64,000 nt of DNA from the NCBI RefSeq assembly GCF_017498505.1, contig NZ_CP071798.1, forward strand, positions 558,001-622,000, read 5' to 3'. Below the pieces are notes generated by a model. The model saw only the letters and a program-made list of their open reading frames with translations. It did no database searches and had not been told where the DNA came from. Origin of the DNA: Sporosarcina sp. Te-1 (GTDB lineage Bacteria > Bacillota > Bacilli > Bacillales_A > Planococcaceae). This document shows, in pieces, positions 7,685 through 16,226 of the stretch (position 1 is the stretch's first letter; each line of letters opens with the position of its first letter). The position numbers and the translations under genes are program-made.

Positions 7685-9499
7685 ATGTGCAATCCGAAGA
7701 TTACTACTCCACATTATACCACAGAATTTCCATTAGCCATAGAGGAAATGAAGGCAAGCCCCGTTTCCAAGCGACGTTTCTCTCCGACATTCAAACCTTA
7801 CAATAATCGGCAGGGATTTGCCATCTTCGATGTGCAGGAGCTGATTCCGGAAAACCATATAGCCCGAGTAGTCGATGAAATGGTTGAGGCCATCCCAGAT
7901 GAACGGCTTTATACATATTATACAGGTGGGGGGCGAAGCTCCTATCATCCCAAGATGATGCTGAAAGTCATTCTCTATGCCTACTCTCAGAAAATCTATT
8001 CATGCCGTGGCATCGAGAAAATGATCACGGAGAACCTGCCGGCCATGTGGCTTGCGGCAATGGAGAGGCCGGATTTTCGTACCCTTAACGATTTCAGAGG
8101 CATCCGCATGAAGGCGATGATGGATGAATTATTTGAAACAATGATTTTGAAACTGATCGAAGAAGGTTATATCACCATGGAGAACTACTTTTTGGATGGT
8201 ACCAAGATTGAAGCCAATGCCAATAAGTATTCTTTCGTATGGAAAAAATCGACGCTTCGCTTTGAAGAGAAATTAAAGGAGAAGATCCGGACAACCCTAG
8301 CGAATATACAAGAGATTGCCGAGGCCGAGGGCCTGGAACTTGGGTCACTTCCAGAGGATAAGGCGGAACCCGGACAGTTGGCCGACTTGGCCGCACAACT
8401 GGAAGAACAAGCAGAGTTATTGACCAAGGAAATGGAAGGGACAAAAGAGATGCCTACCCGAAAGGTCCTCCGCACAAAACGCAGCGTATTACGGAAATCG
8501 GTAAAACGAATCCGCCAGGACTTTCTGCCGAGAATGGAAAAATACGCACAGCACCATGCCACATTTGGAGACCGCAACAGTTTTTCGAAAACAGACCCGG
8601 ACGCCACCTTCATGCGCATGAAAGAGGACCATATGAAAAATGGCCAACTGAAACCCGGCTATAACATACAGATGGCAACCGAGAATCAGTTCATTCTCTA
8701 CTACACCATGCATCAGCGACCGACAGATACACGCTGTTTCATTCCTCATCTGGAGAAGTTGGCGAAATCTAATTTGCCGTTGCCCAAAAGGGTGATTGCG
8801 GACGCAGGCTACGGAAGTGAAGAGAATTATCTCTATGCGCTTGGGGAGGAAAAAGAGCCGTGCTTCGAATTCTTGATTCCCTACGGGACCTATATTAAAG
8901 AACAGACGCGCAAATACAAAAATGACATTCGGAACGCCAAGAACTGGAAGTACGAGGAACAGTATGACCGCTTCATCTGTCCAAACGGGCGGCACGTCAA
9001 TTTCAAGAACTACCAGAACAAGAAGAATGCCTCTGGGCATGTGCAAAGCTACAAGATCTATGAATGTGAAGACTGTTCGGATTGTCCGCTGAAGGCATTG
9101 TGCACGAAGGCGAAGGGGAACCGGCAGGTTCACTGGAACACGATATTTGAAGAAATGAAGGCAAAGGCAAAAGAGGCCCTTGAATGTGAAGAGAACACAG
9201 GCATCTACGCTCGAAGAAAGATCGAGGTAGAAAGTGTGTTCGGTCACATCAAGGGCAATCGGTCGTTCCGCAGGTTTTCACTGCGGGGACTTAATAAAGT
9301 GCACACGGAGTTCGGGATTGTGGCCTTGGCCCACAACCTGCTGAAAGTGGCGGGCATCCGCCAGCTGCTTTCACTGGTTGACGAAAAAATTGGTGGAGGA
9401 AGACAAGGCGTCTTCCTCCACCAATTTTATTTTCGGGACTTATTGGACAGCCCCTTTGTGCTGTTCCATGATGAACTTTCCTGGCACAACTCATTTTAG
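7685..9499 (+). CDS. IS1182 family transposase
   Basis: A 604-residue DDE transposase. The N-terminal domain has the family pattern FSPTFKPYNNRQGFAIFDVQ, then the YHPKMMLKVILYAYS and DFRTLNDFR motifs. The first catalytic Asp lies in YFLDGTKIEANANKYSF, the second in RVIADAGYGSEENY, and the Glu in YARRKIEVESVFGHIKGN. A Cys cluster (CEDCSDCPLKALCTK) lies before it. The start follows AAAGGA. The frame has no stop before the right terminal repeat. It reads through the end of the element at 9454 and stops 45 bp into flanking DNA, overlapping the convergent SLAP gene by 9 bp. Confidence 0.88.
   Translation: MCNPKITTPHYTTEFPLAIEEMKASPVSKRRFSPTFKPYNNRQGFAIFDVQELIPENHIARVVDEMVEAIPDERLYTYYTGGGRSSYHPKMMLKVILYAYSQKIYSCRGIEKMITENLPAMWLAAMERPDFRTLNDFRGIRMKAMMDELFETMILKLIEEGYITMENYFLDGTKIEANANKYSFVWKKSTLRFEEKLKEKIRTTLANIQEIAEAEGLELGSLPEDKAEPGQLADLAAQLEEQAELLTKEMEGTKEMPTRKVLRTKRSVLRKSVKRIRQDFLPRMEKYAQHHATFGDRNSFSKTDPDATFMRMKEDHMKNGQLKPGYNIQMATENQFILYYTMHQRPTDTRCFIPHLEKLAKSNLPLPKRVIADAGYGSEENYLYALGEEKEPCFEFLIPYGTYIKEQTRKYKNDIRNAKNWKYEEQYDRFICPNGRHVNFKNYQNKKNASGHVQSYKIYECEDCSDCPLKALCTKAKGNRQVHWNTIFEEMKAKAKEALECEENTGIYARRKIEVESVFGHIKGNRSFRRFSLRGLNKVHTEFGIVALAHNLLKVAGIRQLLSLVDEKIGGGRQGVFLHQFYFRDLLDSPFVLFHDELSWHNSF
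9386..9428 (+). terminator. 19-bp hairpin near transposase 3' end
   Basis: Arms at 9386-9404 (beginning AAAATTGGTGG) and 9410-9428 (ending CCACCAATTTT) pair perfectly around AAGGC. It lies within the transposase frame just before the right terminal repeat and should end transcription. Confidence 0.7.
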
Positions 9500-9865
9500 C
9501 AAATCAACTACCACGGTCAACTGATCTCTAATTTCACCTTCTTCCGTTGAGGCAGGAGGGAAGACGAACGACCAGGGCATAGCCGAGGAAGCCGGAACGA
9601 CGAGAGATTCTTCAAAAATATGCTGCGCCATCCTCTTTTTTTCATCATATATCAGCACTTGAATTTGTTCAAAAGCGACCGGATACACGGTTCCGTTTTG
9701 CAGGAAGACGGTTGCGACAACCCCGCCATTCTTTTTTCGTTTAATTAAAAATGGGAACGCGCCAAAGGAATGTGATGGTGGAAGGGTGAGAAAAGCGGCT
9801 GTCAGTTCCGCTTTTCCTTTTTCAGGCAGCGTCTGCTCCCAAACGGGGTGGAGATGTAGCTTCAT
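9491..9865 (-). CDS. SLAP domain-containing protein
   Basis: A 124-residue protein matching the SLAP domain: LHLHPVWEQTLPEKGKAELT at the start, then FGAFPFLIKRKKNGGVVATV, a strand with VAFEQIQVLIYDEKK, and ASSAMPWSFVFPPAS near the end. Such domains occur alone or in accessory Sec/S-layer assembly proteins of Bacillales. No signal peptide is visible. A perfect AAGGAGGT lies 7 bases from the ATG. Its 3' end abuts the IS element; the transposase frame overlaps it by 9 bp, but the product seems complete. Confidence 0.7.
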   Translation of the reverse strand: MKLHLHPVWEQTLPEKGKAELTAAFLTLPPSHSFGAFPFLIKRKKNGGVVATVFLQNGTVYPVAFEQIQVLIYDEKKRMAQHIFEESLVVPASSAMPWSFVFPPASTEEGEIRDQLTVVVDLLK

Positions 9866-10015
9866 ATAACAGACCTCCTTGGGTGGATCGTATTGATTTA
9901 TTTTAACATAAACCTAGAGAAAATATTGTTTGTCGTCACTATAAGCAGAAACATATTAGAGGAATTGGCTGGAGGGATAGCGAATATTTGGATAACTGGA
10001 AAGGGGGCGAGGGAG

Positions 10016-10288
10016 GTGGAGAAAAAATATAGTTGGTTATCCATTTCATTCATTCTAATCGGTTTATCCTTAGCCATTATTCCGTTCGCACCAATACAGT
10101 TTCCTAATTTCTTAGTGAATTGGTATTCCGTTTTGATTGGGATTCTTCTCTATCTCTTCGGACTTATCCTAGCGATCATAGCTTTCACGAGTAGAGAAAA
10201 AGGGCTTTTGAAATACATTTCGCTGTCTTCAATTGTCATCGGGTTTATATTTGTTTACTTATTATTTATGATCCTTGGTTCTATTTAA
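10016..10288 (+). CDS. Small three-TM membrane protein
   Basis: About 90 residues starting at GTG 10016 (MEKKYSWLS), with three hydrophobic segments, SISFILIGLSLAIIPFAPI, WYSVLIGILLYLFGLILAI and YISLSSIVIGFIFVYLLFMI. AGGGGG lies 8-10 bases before this start. The open frame extends 41 codons further upstream but without a ribosome site and with unlike composition. No family was recognised. Confidence 0.55.
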   Translation: MEKKYSWLSISFILIGLSLAIIPFAPIQFPNFLVNWYSVLIGILLYLFGLILAIIAFTSREKGLLKYISLSSIVIGFIFVYLLFMILGSI

Positions 10289-10314
10289 GAAAGGAAGTAG
10301 ACAAAGCAAGTTAT

Positions 10315-10356
10315 AAAAAAACAGACAAGGGAGAATGGAAATCCTCCTTTGTCTGT
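10315..10356 (-). terminator. Terminator of the LCP gene
   Basis: On the minus strand, ACAGACAAAGGAGG pairs with CTCCCTTGTCTGT across the loop around 10335-10342, followed by a run of T (10315-10320). Confidence 0.8.
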
Positions 10357-10367
10357 GTATCGCCAAA

Positions 10368-11345
10368 TTACTCCTGGTTGTCTGTATCCTTTGTCGTGTC
10401 TGCTGCCGTGTCGACTGTGGGATTCAAGAACTCATCGATTGCCTGAATGTTTTTATCAAAATCAATGTCCAGGACTTCTCCAACATCAACTCTTCGGTCG
10501 ACGTACGATTGATTGACTGGAACCCTCAGCGTTTGCAACGAACCTGATTTATTTTCCAAAATGCCTTTAGCAATAGACAAAATGGTCTTCTTATCCAAAT
10601 TAGTGTTCACATACGTATCTGCCGTTCCAAGAAGTTTTGGCAGATTGACTAAACTATGGAAACCAACCGCTTCATCTTTCAACTTCGACAAGGCTTCCTG
10701 CTGACGCTCCACCCGACCAAAATCACTCATTTTGTCATGTCTGAAACGTACATAGCCGAGCAATTGTTCTCCATGCAATGTCTGCTTGCCAGGCTGCAAG
10801 GTCATGCCGATGCCGTGCTGCATCGTATATGGAATATCCACTTCGATACCGTCCGGGGCAATGAGATCGACTATTTTCGGAAATCCGTTAAAATCGACAA
10901 TCGCATAATAATGGACATCCAGATTAAAGTTTTCCTTCAACGTCTGACGGACCAGCTCCGGGCCGCCGTAAGAATAAGCGGCATTCATTTTCTGTCTGCC
11001 GTGTCCCGGGATGGAAACATACGTATCCCGCATGATAGAAATCAGTTTAACTTCTTCCGTTTTCTGATTATAATTGGCGACCATTAGTGTATCGGATCGG
11101 CCATCTTCATCTTTCCTCGCATCTGAACCGAGCAGCATGACATTGATTTCCCCGAATTTGGGCTCTTCGCCTTCAAATAGTTCGAAATCTTTGTCCTTTA
11201 CAGTGCTGTCTGAAGCTTCCTTGACCCCTTGATTGTATTGATAAACCCAGTAAAATACGCCGGCGCCGATAAGCAAGAGGAGAGCGAGAAGAATAAAGCC
11301 TTTTTTCTTCTTTCGTTTTTGTTTGCGCACTTGCACTCTATTCAT
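10368..11345 (-). CDS. LytR-CpsA-Psr (LCP) family protein
   Basis: A 325-residue type II membrane protein: a very basic N-terminus (RKQKRKKKKG), one membrane anchor (FILLALLLLIGAGVFYWVY) and an extracellular LCP domain. Signature elements are LLGSDARKDEDGRSDTLMV, then SIMRDTYVSIPGHGRQKMNAAYSYGG, and GYVRFRHDKMSDFGRVERQQ with the conserved Arg-rich pocket. LCP enzymes transfer teichoic acids or other glycopolymers from lipid carriers to peptidoglycan. The C-terminal tail is rich in Thr and Asp (TVDTAADTTKDTDNQE). The gene is monocistronic, with its own terminator. Confidence 0.9.
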   Translation of the reverse strand: MNRVQVRKQKRKKKKGFILLALLLLIGAGVFYWVYQYNQGVKEASDSTVKDKDFELFEGEEPKFGEINVMLLGSDARKDEDGRSDTLMVANYNQKTEEVKLISIMRDTYVSIPGHGRQKMNAAYSYGGPELVRQTLKENFNLDVHYYAIVDFNGFPKIVDLIAPDGIEVDIPYTMQHGIGMTLQPGKQTLHGEQLLGYVRFRHDKMSDFGRVERQQEALSKLKDEAVGFHSLVNLPKLLGTADTYVNTNLDKKTILSIAKGILENKSGSLQTLRVPVNQSYVDRRVDVGEVLDIDFDKNIQAIDEFLNPTVDTAADTTKDTDNQE

Positions 11346-11577
11346 AATTTACCACCTTACATTCTAATATGATGAATTCCCTATGACATGGGAGAAATTT
11401 GACTAGTTCAGCCCATCGTATAAGACGAGCTAAGTAACTAAAAGGTTTCCCGAACAACGTATTATACCATTAAATAGGATGCTTACATAGTGTCCAATTT
11501 GTGTTTATTCCGTCTGCTATAAAGGGAACAGGTAAAATAGTTCTTCTTGGAACTGATCAATGAAAGGAGAGGTAGTC

Positions 11578-11901
11578 ATGAAACAGGCAGAGACCTTACA
11601 AGACTTTCAAACTTTCGCTGACGAAGCAGACCGAAAGGGAGAAAAAGGAATCATCTATGTGAACCAGTCCAATAAACATTTTGAGGAGCCTTTATTATCT
11701 GATGAAGATACCGCCGGACGGGCGCCCATGCAATTATTGCGCGTTATTTTGAAGGTTGGCGGCGATTCGATATTTTGGGAATATCCCTTTTTTAACACGG
11801 CAGAACTAGAGGAAGTGAACGTTCAATTGGAACCGATTTACAAGCATTTTACGAAACAAGTAATTGAGTTAGAGGAAGCTTTACACTTAATTGAAGAATA
11901 A
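11578..11901 (+). CDS. Conserved hypothetical protein
   Basis: About 107 residues, soluble and acidic, starting at MKQAETLQDF with GGAGAGG six bases upstream (the upstream ATG at 11560 overlaps the ribosome site). It has a probable beta-rich middle (VILKVGGDSIFWEYPFFNTAE) and a C-terminal helix (IYKHFTKQVIELEEALHLIEE). No family is recognised. It lies directly before a broken mechanosensitive channel gene. Confidence 0.55.
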   Translation: MKQAETLQDFQTFADEADRKGEKGIIYVNQSNKHFEEPLLSDEDTAGRAPMQLLRVILKVGGDSIFWEYPFFNTAELEEVNVQLEPIYKHFTKQVIELEEALHLIEE

Positions 11902-11979
11902 TGTATGAATTGCCTGAAAGGCGTTGAATGAAATGGTGATGCTTACACTCCCGGTGGATTTATCCTTCTTTAGAGAGAT

Positions 11980-12614
11980 GTGGCATTGGTTATCAGTTTT
12001 CGCATGGTCGGCTTAAGCATCGGCAAGTTCGGTCTATTGTTCAGTGCACTGGGCATCGGCGTCGGATTTGGTATCCGGAATGTAGCGGCGAATTTTGTTT
12101 CGGGGATTATCATTTTATTTGAACGGCCGATTGAAGTGGGAGAATTTGTCGAAATCGAAGGCAAGGTCGGGCGCATTCAAACGATCAAGCTTCGTTCAAC
12201 GGACGTTATTGTGGACAAGGAGGGTCCCTCGTTGTTCCGAATCAGTATTTTATTGAACAAATCATCAAAAGCCGTTCGGGTTCGACCATCATGGCAGACG
12301 TGAAATTGGAAGTGAAATATGGTGTCGATAATGAACGAATAGCGGAGTTGTTGATTGCGACGATGAAAACATACATTGTACCTATGGATGGCGTCCTGTC
12401 AGCTCCGGATCCAAATGTCCGCTACACCAAACTGGACAGCGATCATTTGGATCTGTTAGTCGAAGTGCCCGTCGTCGATTTGGAAGCGAAGCTGGATATC
12501 GAAAATAAAATGAGACAGATCATCGCCAAACTGATCTATGAACACGGCATGGAGCTGAAGGAAAGCGAGGAGTCTGAAAAAAAGTCAAATCCCCGCTGGA
12601 AACCGGATACGTAA
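11980..12614 (+). pseudogene. Mechanosensitive channel (MscS family), degraded
   Basis: The first frame (from about 11980) encodes the pore helix and upper beta domain: FSALGIGVGFGIRNVAANFV, then FERPIEVGEFVEIEGKVGRI. Near 12230, just after RSTDVIVD, the reading frame changes. The next frame continues with VPNQYFIEQIIKSRSGSTIM and the C-terminal domain (MADVKLEVKYGVDNERIAEL to the stop at 12614). The N-terminal membrane helices are missing: only about 12 residues precede the pore helix. One frameshift and a 5' truncation therefore mark a dead gene. Confidence 0.8.
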
Positions 12615-12633
12615 ACAGGCTGGCGAAGCACTT

Positions 12634-13428
12634 TTATGATTCAGCTAAGTTGGCGGCCGGCACTGGTTTTCGCCGGGCGGATCGATACCACTGATGGAAT
12701 AATACAATAATCAACAATAGATCAACTGCGTCCCCGCCATAATACATCAGCATGGCGCCGAGACGTGCGTCTCCAATCTCAACTCCATTCGGCGGGTAGG
12801 CGTACAAGTATTTTGATAAGATACCGTGCCCGGCGAGTGCCGCAATGAACACCACCGTACGGGAACGGAAAGAATGCCGATGCGACACAGGATCGATATA
12901 AATCAAAGAAATGGTAAACAAATAACCGGCAGCGAACACGTGGAGATGGACTAGAACATGAAGCAAAAGATTCGTGTGCATTGCTTGGAAAAGCCCTGTC
13001 GTGTATAGAATCCAAAGACCGCCGATATTTAAGAGGGACGCAACTATTGGATTGGTATAAAACCTCATAACAGGGCTTGAAAGCAGCTTGCTGAGACGGC
13101 GAGCCGTCTTCACATCCAAGGTACGCAATACGAGTGTCATAGGGGCTGCCAGAACCATCAGCAACGGTCCGAGCATTCCAAGAAGCAGATGACCGACCAT
13201 ATGCCAGGTGAAAGAATGGTGGGAAAGTGCCGCTAGTGGACCGATTAGGGCAGCTGAAGCGCACAGGACCCCGGCAAACCACAGAACGGTGCGGTAAACC
13301 GGCCACTTGCGCAGTCTCCGAATTCGGTTCGATTTAACTACAGCCCAGCTATACAGCAAAAGGACCGCACAAGCCGGAAGGCCAAACAGTAAATCCGTAA
13401 GGGACCATGCCGCCTCATGATGAACCAT
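12634..13428 (-). CDS. ctaG: Cytochrome c oxidase assembly protein, CtaG (caa3) type
   Basis: A 264-residue protein with about seven hydrophobic segments. It carries motifs of the Bacillus CtaG/caa3_CtaG family: HHSFTWHMVGHLLLGMLGPLLM, then AAPMTLVLRTL, LLLHVLVHLHVFAAGYLF with several His, and GAMLMYYGGDAVDLLLIIVLFHQWY. Family members help assemble caa3 oxidase, probably in copper insertion, in the cytoplasmic membrane. Its start overlaps the 3' end of the DUF2243 gene by 14 bp, which suggests translational coupling. No oxidase subunit genes are nearby, so this may be a paralogue of the ctaG in the main cta operon. Confidence 0.82.
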   Translation of the reverse strand: MVHHEAAWSLTDLLFGLPACAVLLLYSWAVVKSNRIRRLRKWPVYRTVLWFAGVLCASAALIGPLAALSHHSFTWHMVGHLLLGMLGPLLMVLAAPMTLVLRTLDVKTARRLSKLLSSPVMRFYTNPIVASLLNIGGLWILYTTGLFQAMHTNLLLHVLVHLHVFAAGYLFTISLIYIDPVSHRHSFRSRTVVFIAALAGHGILSKYLYAYPPNGVEIGDARLGAMLMYYGGDAVDLLLIIVLFHQWYRSARRKPVPAANLAES

Positions 13429-13927
13429 GGAGCACCGTTCCTTTCACCGTCCGCTGGTTCTGTTTCGCATTCCGAATCAAAAGAATGCCAATGATAATCA
13501 TAATGACCGCTGTCACGTTCCATACCACGTCATAGGGCACAATATCAACATCATAGCGAATCTGATGAATCCGCATCACCTTATGCTGGATTGTCCCATC
13601 ATACAACTGGAACACACCTCCGCCAATCAGCTTGCCACCCCACCACACTTTATGCCAGAGCGCATTCAAGCGCCGAAGATCCGCCACCAAATACAGGGCT
13701 CCTACTGTCGCGAACCAACTGAATGCATGGAACAGCCCATCCGAAACAAGACCGACTGCTACCGTCGATTTATCATAAAACTTATGCCAATGCAACAACT
13801 GGTGGAAGATCGTTTCGTCAATAAAAGCAACAAACCCGAGTCCAAACAAAATTCCAGACCAAAGATTCCTTTTATAATGCACTTCCCGGTTCTTAAGCTG
13901 CTGCAAATGTTTTGCGTCCGTTTTCAA
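13415..13927 (-). CDS. DUF2243 membrane protein
   Basis: About 170 residues with four hydrophobic segments. The DUF2243 signature is visible: GILFGLGFVAFIDETIFHQLLHWHKF, VGLVSDGLFHAFSWFATVGALYLVADLRR and IGGGVFQLYDGTIQHKVMRIHQIR. The many conserved His suggest metal or haem handling, consistent with the overlapping ctaG. I prefer the TTG at 13927 because GGGAGGG lies 8 bases upstream. An ATG at 13957 would add ten residues but has no ribosome binding site. Confidence 0.8.
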   Translation of the reverse strand: MKTDAKHLQQLKNREVHYKRNLWSGILFGLGFVAFIDETIFHQLLHWHKFYDKSTVAVGLVSDGLFHAFSWFATVGALYLVADLRRLNALWHKVWWGGKLIGGGVFQLYDGTIQHKVMRIHQIRYDVDIVPYDVVWNVTAVIMIIIGILLIRNAKQNQRTVKGTVLHGSS

Positions 13928-14056
13928 GCAAGTCCCTCCCACCTCTTTAAAATGCATTCGTTATGGAGAGTATTGCCGATAAGTTGATACCGTAAACCGG
14001 AGTGAGAAGAGGAGTTGCCTGATCATTGGATGGAATGGCAGAATCACAGGCCGAAC

Positions 14057-14333
14057 GCCAAATAACTGGGTTTATGTTACAAATTACTGAGTTGAACGCC
14101 AAATATCCCGTTTAGTGAGCCAAATCATCAAGTTCAATGCCAAATAGTCCAATCTGCATGCCAAATAAACGAATTAGATGCCAAATAACCAGATCTGTGT
14201 GCCAAATTATCAAGTTGAACGCCAAAAAACCTGGTCGAATAAAAGCTAGGAAAAGAGCCTGCATGCCAAATAACCGATTCACTCGCCAAATATAGAATTC
14301 TGACGCCAAATAACCAGCTTTAATGCCAAATAA
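14057..14333. repeat. Helically phased GCCAAATAA array (14 units)
   Basis: The core GCCAAATAA or a close variant begins at 14057, 14078, 14098, 14119, 14139, 14160, 14180, 14201, 14221, 14245 (very degenerate), 14265, 14285, 14305 and 14325. Steps alternate 21 and 20 bp over the first nine units and are 20 bp at the end. The linkers vary but tend toward CCAGNTTNNAT. The mean of about 20.5 bp equals two helical turns. The array fills the gap between the divergent DUF2243 and hprK genes. It is not a CRISPR: spacers are only about 11 bp. Confidence 0.9.
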
Positions 14334-14425
14334 AAAAATTTCCTCCTAATAAACAGGAAAAATTCCTGAATTGAAGTCACATCCTTTAATCTAGTCAAAT
14401 AGTAAACCATATTTCACTCAGCCCG

Positions 14426-14434
14426 TGTTATAAT
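14426..14434 (+). promoter_or_regulatory. Extended -10 of hprK promoter
   Basis: TGTTATAAT (TG-n-TATAAT) lies 37 bp upstream of the HPr kinase ATG. No good -35 is visible at 17 bp, as is usual for extended -10 promoters. Confidence 0.6.
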
Positions 14435-14470
14435 AGGGCAAATTCATTGTGAAACGAAAGGTGACCGGTT

Positions 14471-15400
14471 ATGAAAACAGTTACGGTTGGAGATATAGTC
14501 GAGCGATTCCGATACGAGGTATTGGTAGGAGAGAATGAATTGCACCGAGCGTTGAAGCATTCGAAAGTCCGCCGCCCGGGCTTGGAATTCATGGGCAAAT
14601 TTGATTTCATTACGACAGAGTATGTCCAAATCCTCGGGACGAATGAAATCAATTATTTGCATACGCTCTCCGATGAAGAGTGTAAAATGCGGATCGGCAA
14701 TATAGTGAAGTATGATCCGCCATGCATTATCATCACATCCAATCAGGAGGAACCACTCGGTCTCCGCCAATATTGCACGGAGGAGCATATCCCCGTTCTG
14801 CGGACGAAGGACTCGATGAGTGAATTGATTGCTAAGCTCGATGCCTATGTCATCAAGGCGATGGCACCTGAAATTGCCATACACGGCGTATGTGTCAACG
14901 TTTCTGGAATCGGAATTCTGTTACGGGGCAAATCGGGCGTCGGGAAAAGTGAAACCGCGCACACCCTGATCGGCAGGGGACACCGTCTCATCGCTGATGA
15001 CATCGTCGTCCTAAAGAAATTGAGCCCGCAAACGTTACTTGGCAGCCATGACGAAAAAAATAAGGAATTCCTCGCATTGCGGAGTATTGGCCTGCTCAAC
15101 GTCGTCCGATTATACGGCCGCGCTGCTTTCCAAGAAGAAACAAGGATCGCACTCGACATTGAACTGACGGAGTGGCAGGAAAACGCTCTCAACAACGAGT
15201 TGGAGCTCGATCAAAAATACAAATATTACATGGATGTGCCGATTCCTCATATTCAAATTCAGCTGCAACCTGGACGTGACGTTGCAGGACTTATCGAAGC
15301 AGCTGCAAACAATTGGTATTTACAGCAGCAAGGGTACAGCGCGGCGGAGGAGTTCATGAAGCGGCTCGAATCGGAGTTTGGCAAGGAGTCTAAAAACTGA
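14471..15400 (+). CDS. hprK: HPr kinase/phosphorylase
   Basis: A 309-residue protein with the full HprK layout. The N-terminal domain (residues 1-130) ends with the QEEPLGL and LRTKDSMSEL region. The kinase domain has the Walker A GKSGVGKSE (about residue 155), then RGHRLIADDIVVLKK and ELTEWQEN. The last third holds the family-specific YYMDVPIPHIQIQLQPGRDVAGLIEAAAN. The enzyme phosphorylates HPr on Ser46 and reverses the reaction, controlling carbon catabolite repression. AAAGGTGA precedes the start. It lacks the usual lgt neighbour and stands as a single gene, so a second hprK elsewhere is possible. The stop is followed by a GC-rich hairpin. Confidence 0.9.
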   Translation: MKTVTVGDIVERFRYEVLVGENELHRALKHSKVRRPGLEFMGKFDFITTEYVQILGTNEINYLHTLSDEECKMRIGNIVKYDPPCIIITSNQEEPLGLRQYCTEEHIPVLRTKDSMSELIAKLDAYVIKAMAPEIAIHGVCVNVSGIGILLRGKSGVGKSETAHTLIGRGHRLIADDIVVLKKLSPQTLLGSHDEKNKEFLALRSIGLLNVVRLYGRAAFQEETRIALDIELTEWQENALNNELELDQKYKYYMDVPIPHIQIQLQPGRDVAGLIEAAANNWYLQQQGYSAAEEFMKRLESEFGKESKN

Positions 15401-15413
15401 ATTACGATGCTTT

Positions 15414-15438
15414 GCCCCTTTAGATTGTCTGAAGGGGC
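15414..15438. terminator. Stem-loop after hprK
   Basis: GCCCCTTTAGA pairs with TCTGAAGGGGC around TTG. No long U-run follows, so termination would be weak or the hairpin may protect the mRNA 3' end. Confidence 0.5.
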
Positions 15439-15587
15439 ATGACTCTTGTTCTGATTCTATTGGGGGATAGATAGACGACACATCACCGAAATTCATTTCT
15501 GAAAATTTGTTTAATGTAATAAAAGAACGTATCAAATCTATGTTAACTCTTACAGCAGACAGATAACCGAAAAGACAGGGGATTTCT

Positions 15588-16148
15588 ATGGATAAAGAAC
15601 AATTATTTACTATCGATTGCGGTGACATTTTACTTAGAGAGTTTTGCATCGATGATGTGGACGCCATCCAACAGTTAACTTCGGAACCTGAAGTGTATCG
15701 ATTTCTGCCCGATTGGCGATCCACAAGAGAACAACGGTTGGATTGGGTTACGAATTATGAGGTTCCGGATAACAAGCAATTTCTTGCGGCTGTTCCTGAG
15801 GTTGGACAGCATATTTTAAAACTCGGCATTATATTAAAAGAGACTGGCGAGTTCATCGGCTTTTGCAATACGGGAATCAAAGAGGAGCTTCCTGAGCCGA
15901 ACAGGGAAGTGGCCTATGCGATGTCAACCAAGTTCTGTAATAATGGCTATACTTCGCAAGCTGTAAAAGGTTTGGTGAATTATCTATTTACTAATACCGA
16001 AGTTACTCAAATGAATGCGGTCGTTCTTCAAAATAACGGGGCATCGAAAAGAGTTATTGAAAAATGTGGATTCCAATGGATCGGCGAGGTCATTATCGAA
16101 GGGCAAGTGTACGATCACTACATGTTTTATAAATTTCCAGAAAAATGA
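15588..16148 (+). CDS. GNAT family N-acetyltransferase (RimJ/RimL type)
   Basis: A 186-residue protein of the RimJ/RimL-like GNAT group. It starts with DILLREFCIDDVDAIQQL and EVYRFLPDW, typical of the N-terminal half. The central strand is KETGEFIGFCNTGI, followed by an atypical REVAYAMSTKFCNNGYTSQAVKGLVNYLF in the acetyl-CoA loop region. The end carries AVVLQNNGASKRVIEKCGF, the conserved N-x-x-S-x-x-x-x-K-x-GF motif. The substrate is unknown. It is monocistronic. Confidence 0.8.
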   Translation: MDKEQLFTIDCGDILLREFCIDDVDAIQQLTSEPEVYRFLPDWRSTREQRLDWVTNYEVPDNKQFLAAVPEVGQHILKLGIILKETGEFIGFCNTGIKEELPEPNREVAYAMSTKFCNNGYTSQAVKGLVNYLFTNTEVTQMNAVVLQNNGASKRVIEKCGFQWIGEVIIEGQVYDHYMFYKFPEK

Positions 16149-16226
16149 AACCATATAATCTGTAAAACGTATGAAAAGTAAGTTGATTTCTAGTGCGAGT
16201 ATCTCACAACAAATGGGGTGAGTGGA

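Larger units (their letters stand above)
7392..9454 (+). mobile_element. IS1182-family insertion sequence
   Basis: The element is bounded by imperfect terminal inverted repeats: GGGGCTGTCCAGAAAGTC at 7392-7409 and, on the other strand, GGGGCTGTCCAATAAGTC ending at 9454. It contains one transposase gene. No clear target-site duplication was seen (left flank ends AGTAA, right flank begins TTTGT). The element separates YitT from a SLAP-domain gene. It looks intact and recently active apart from the unusual 3' end of the transposase frame. Confidence 0.85.

Noticed and set aside
8489..9247. 252-codon minus-strand ORF within the transposase
   Set aside because: It is opposite a transposase with intact DDE motifs and shows no domain or ribosome site.
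9893..10015. Upstream extension of the small membrane protein at 10016
   Set aside because: No ribosome site precedes the earlier start, and the added residues do not look like the hydrophobic body of the protein.
14112..14309. 65-codon minus-strand ORF across the repeat array
   Set aside because: It is produced by the low stop content of the repeats; the alternating 20/21 period would break any reading-frame repeat, and there is no ribosome binding site.
14057..14333. CRISPR array
   Set aside because: Repeats of 9 bp with 11-12 bp linkers are too short, vary too much and have no cas genes nearby.
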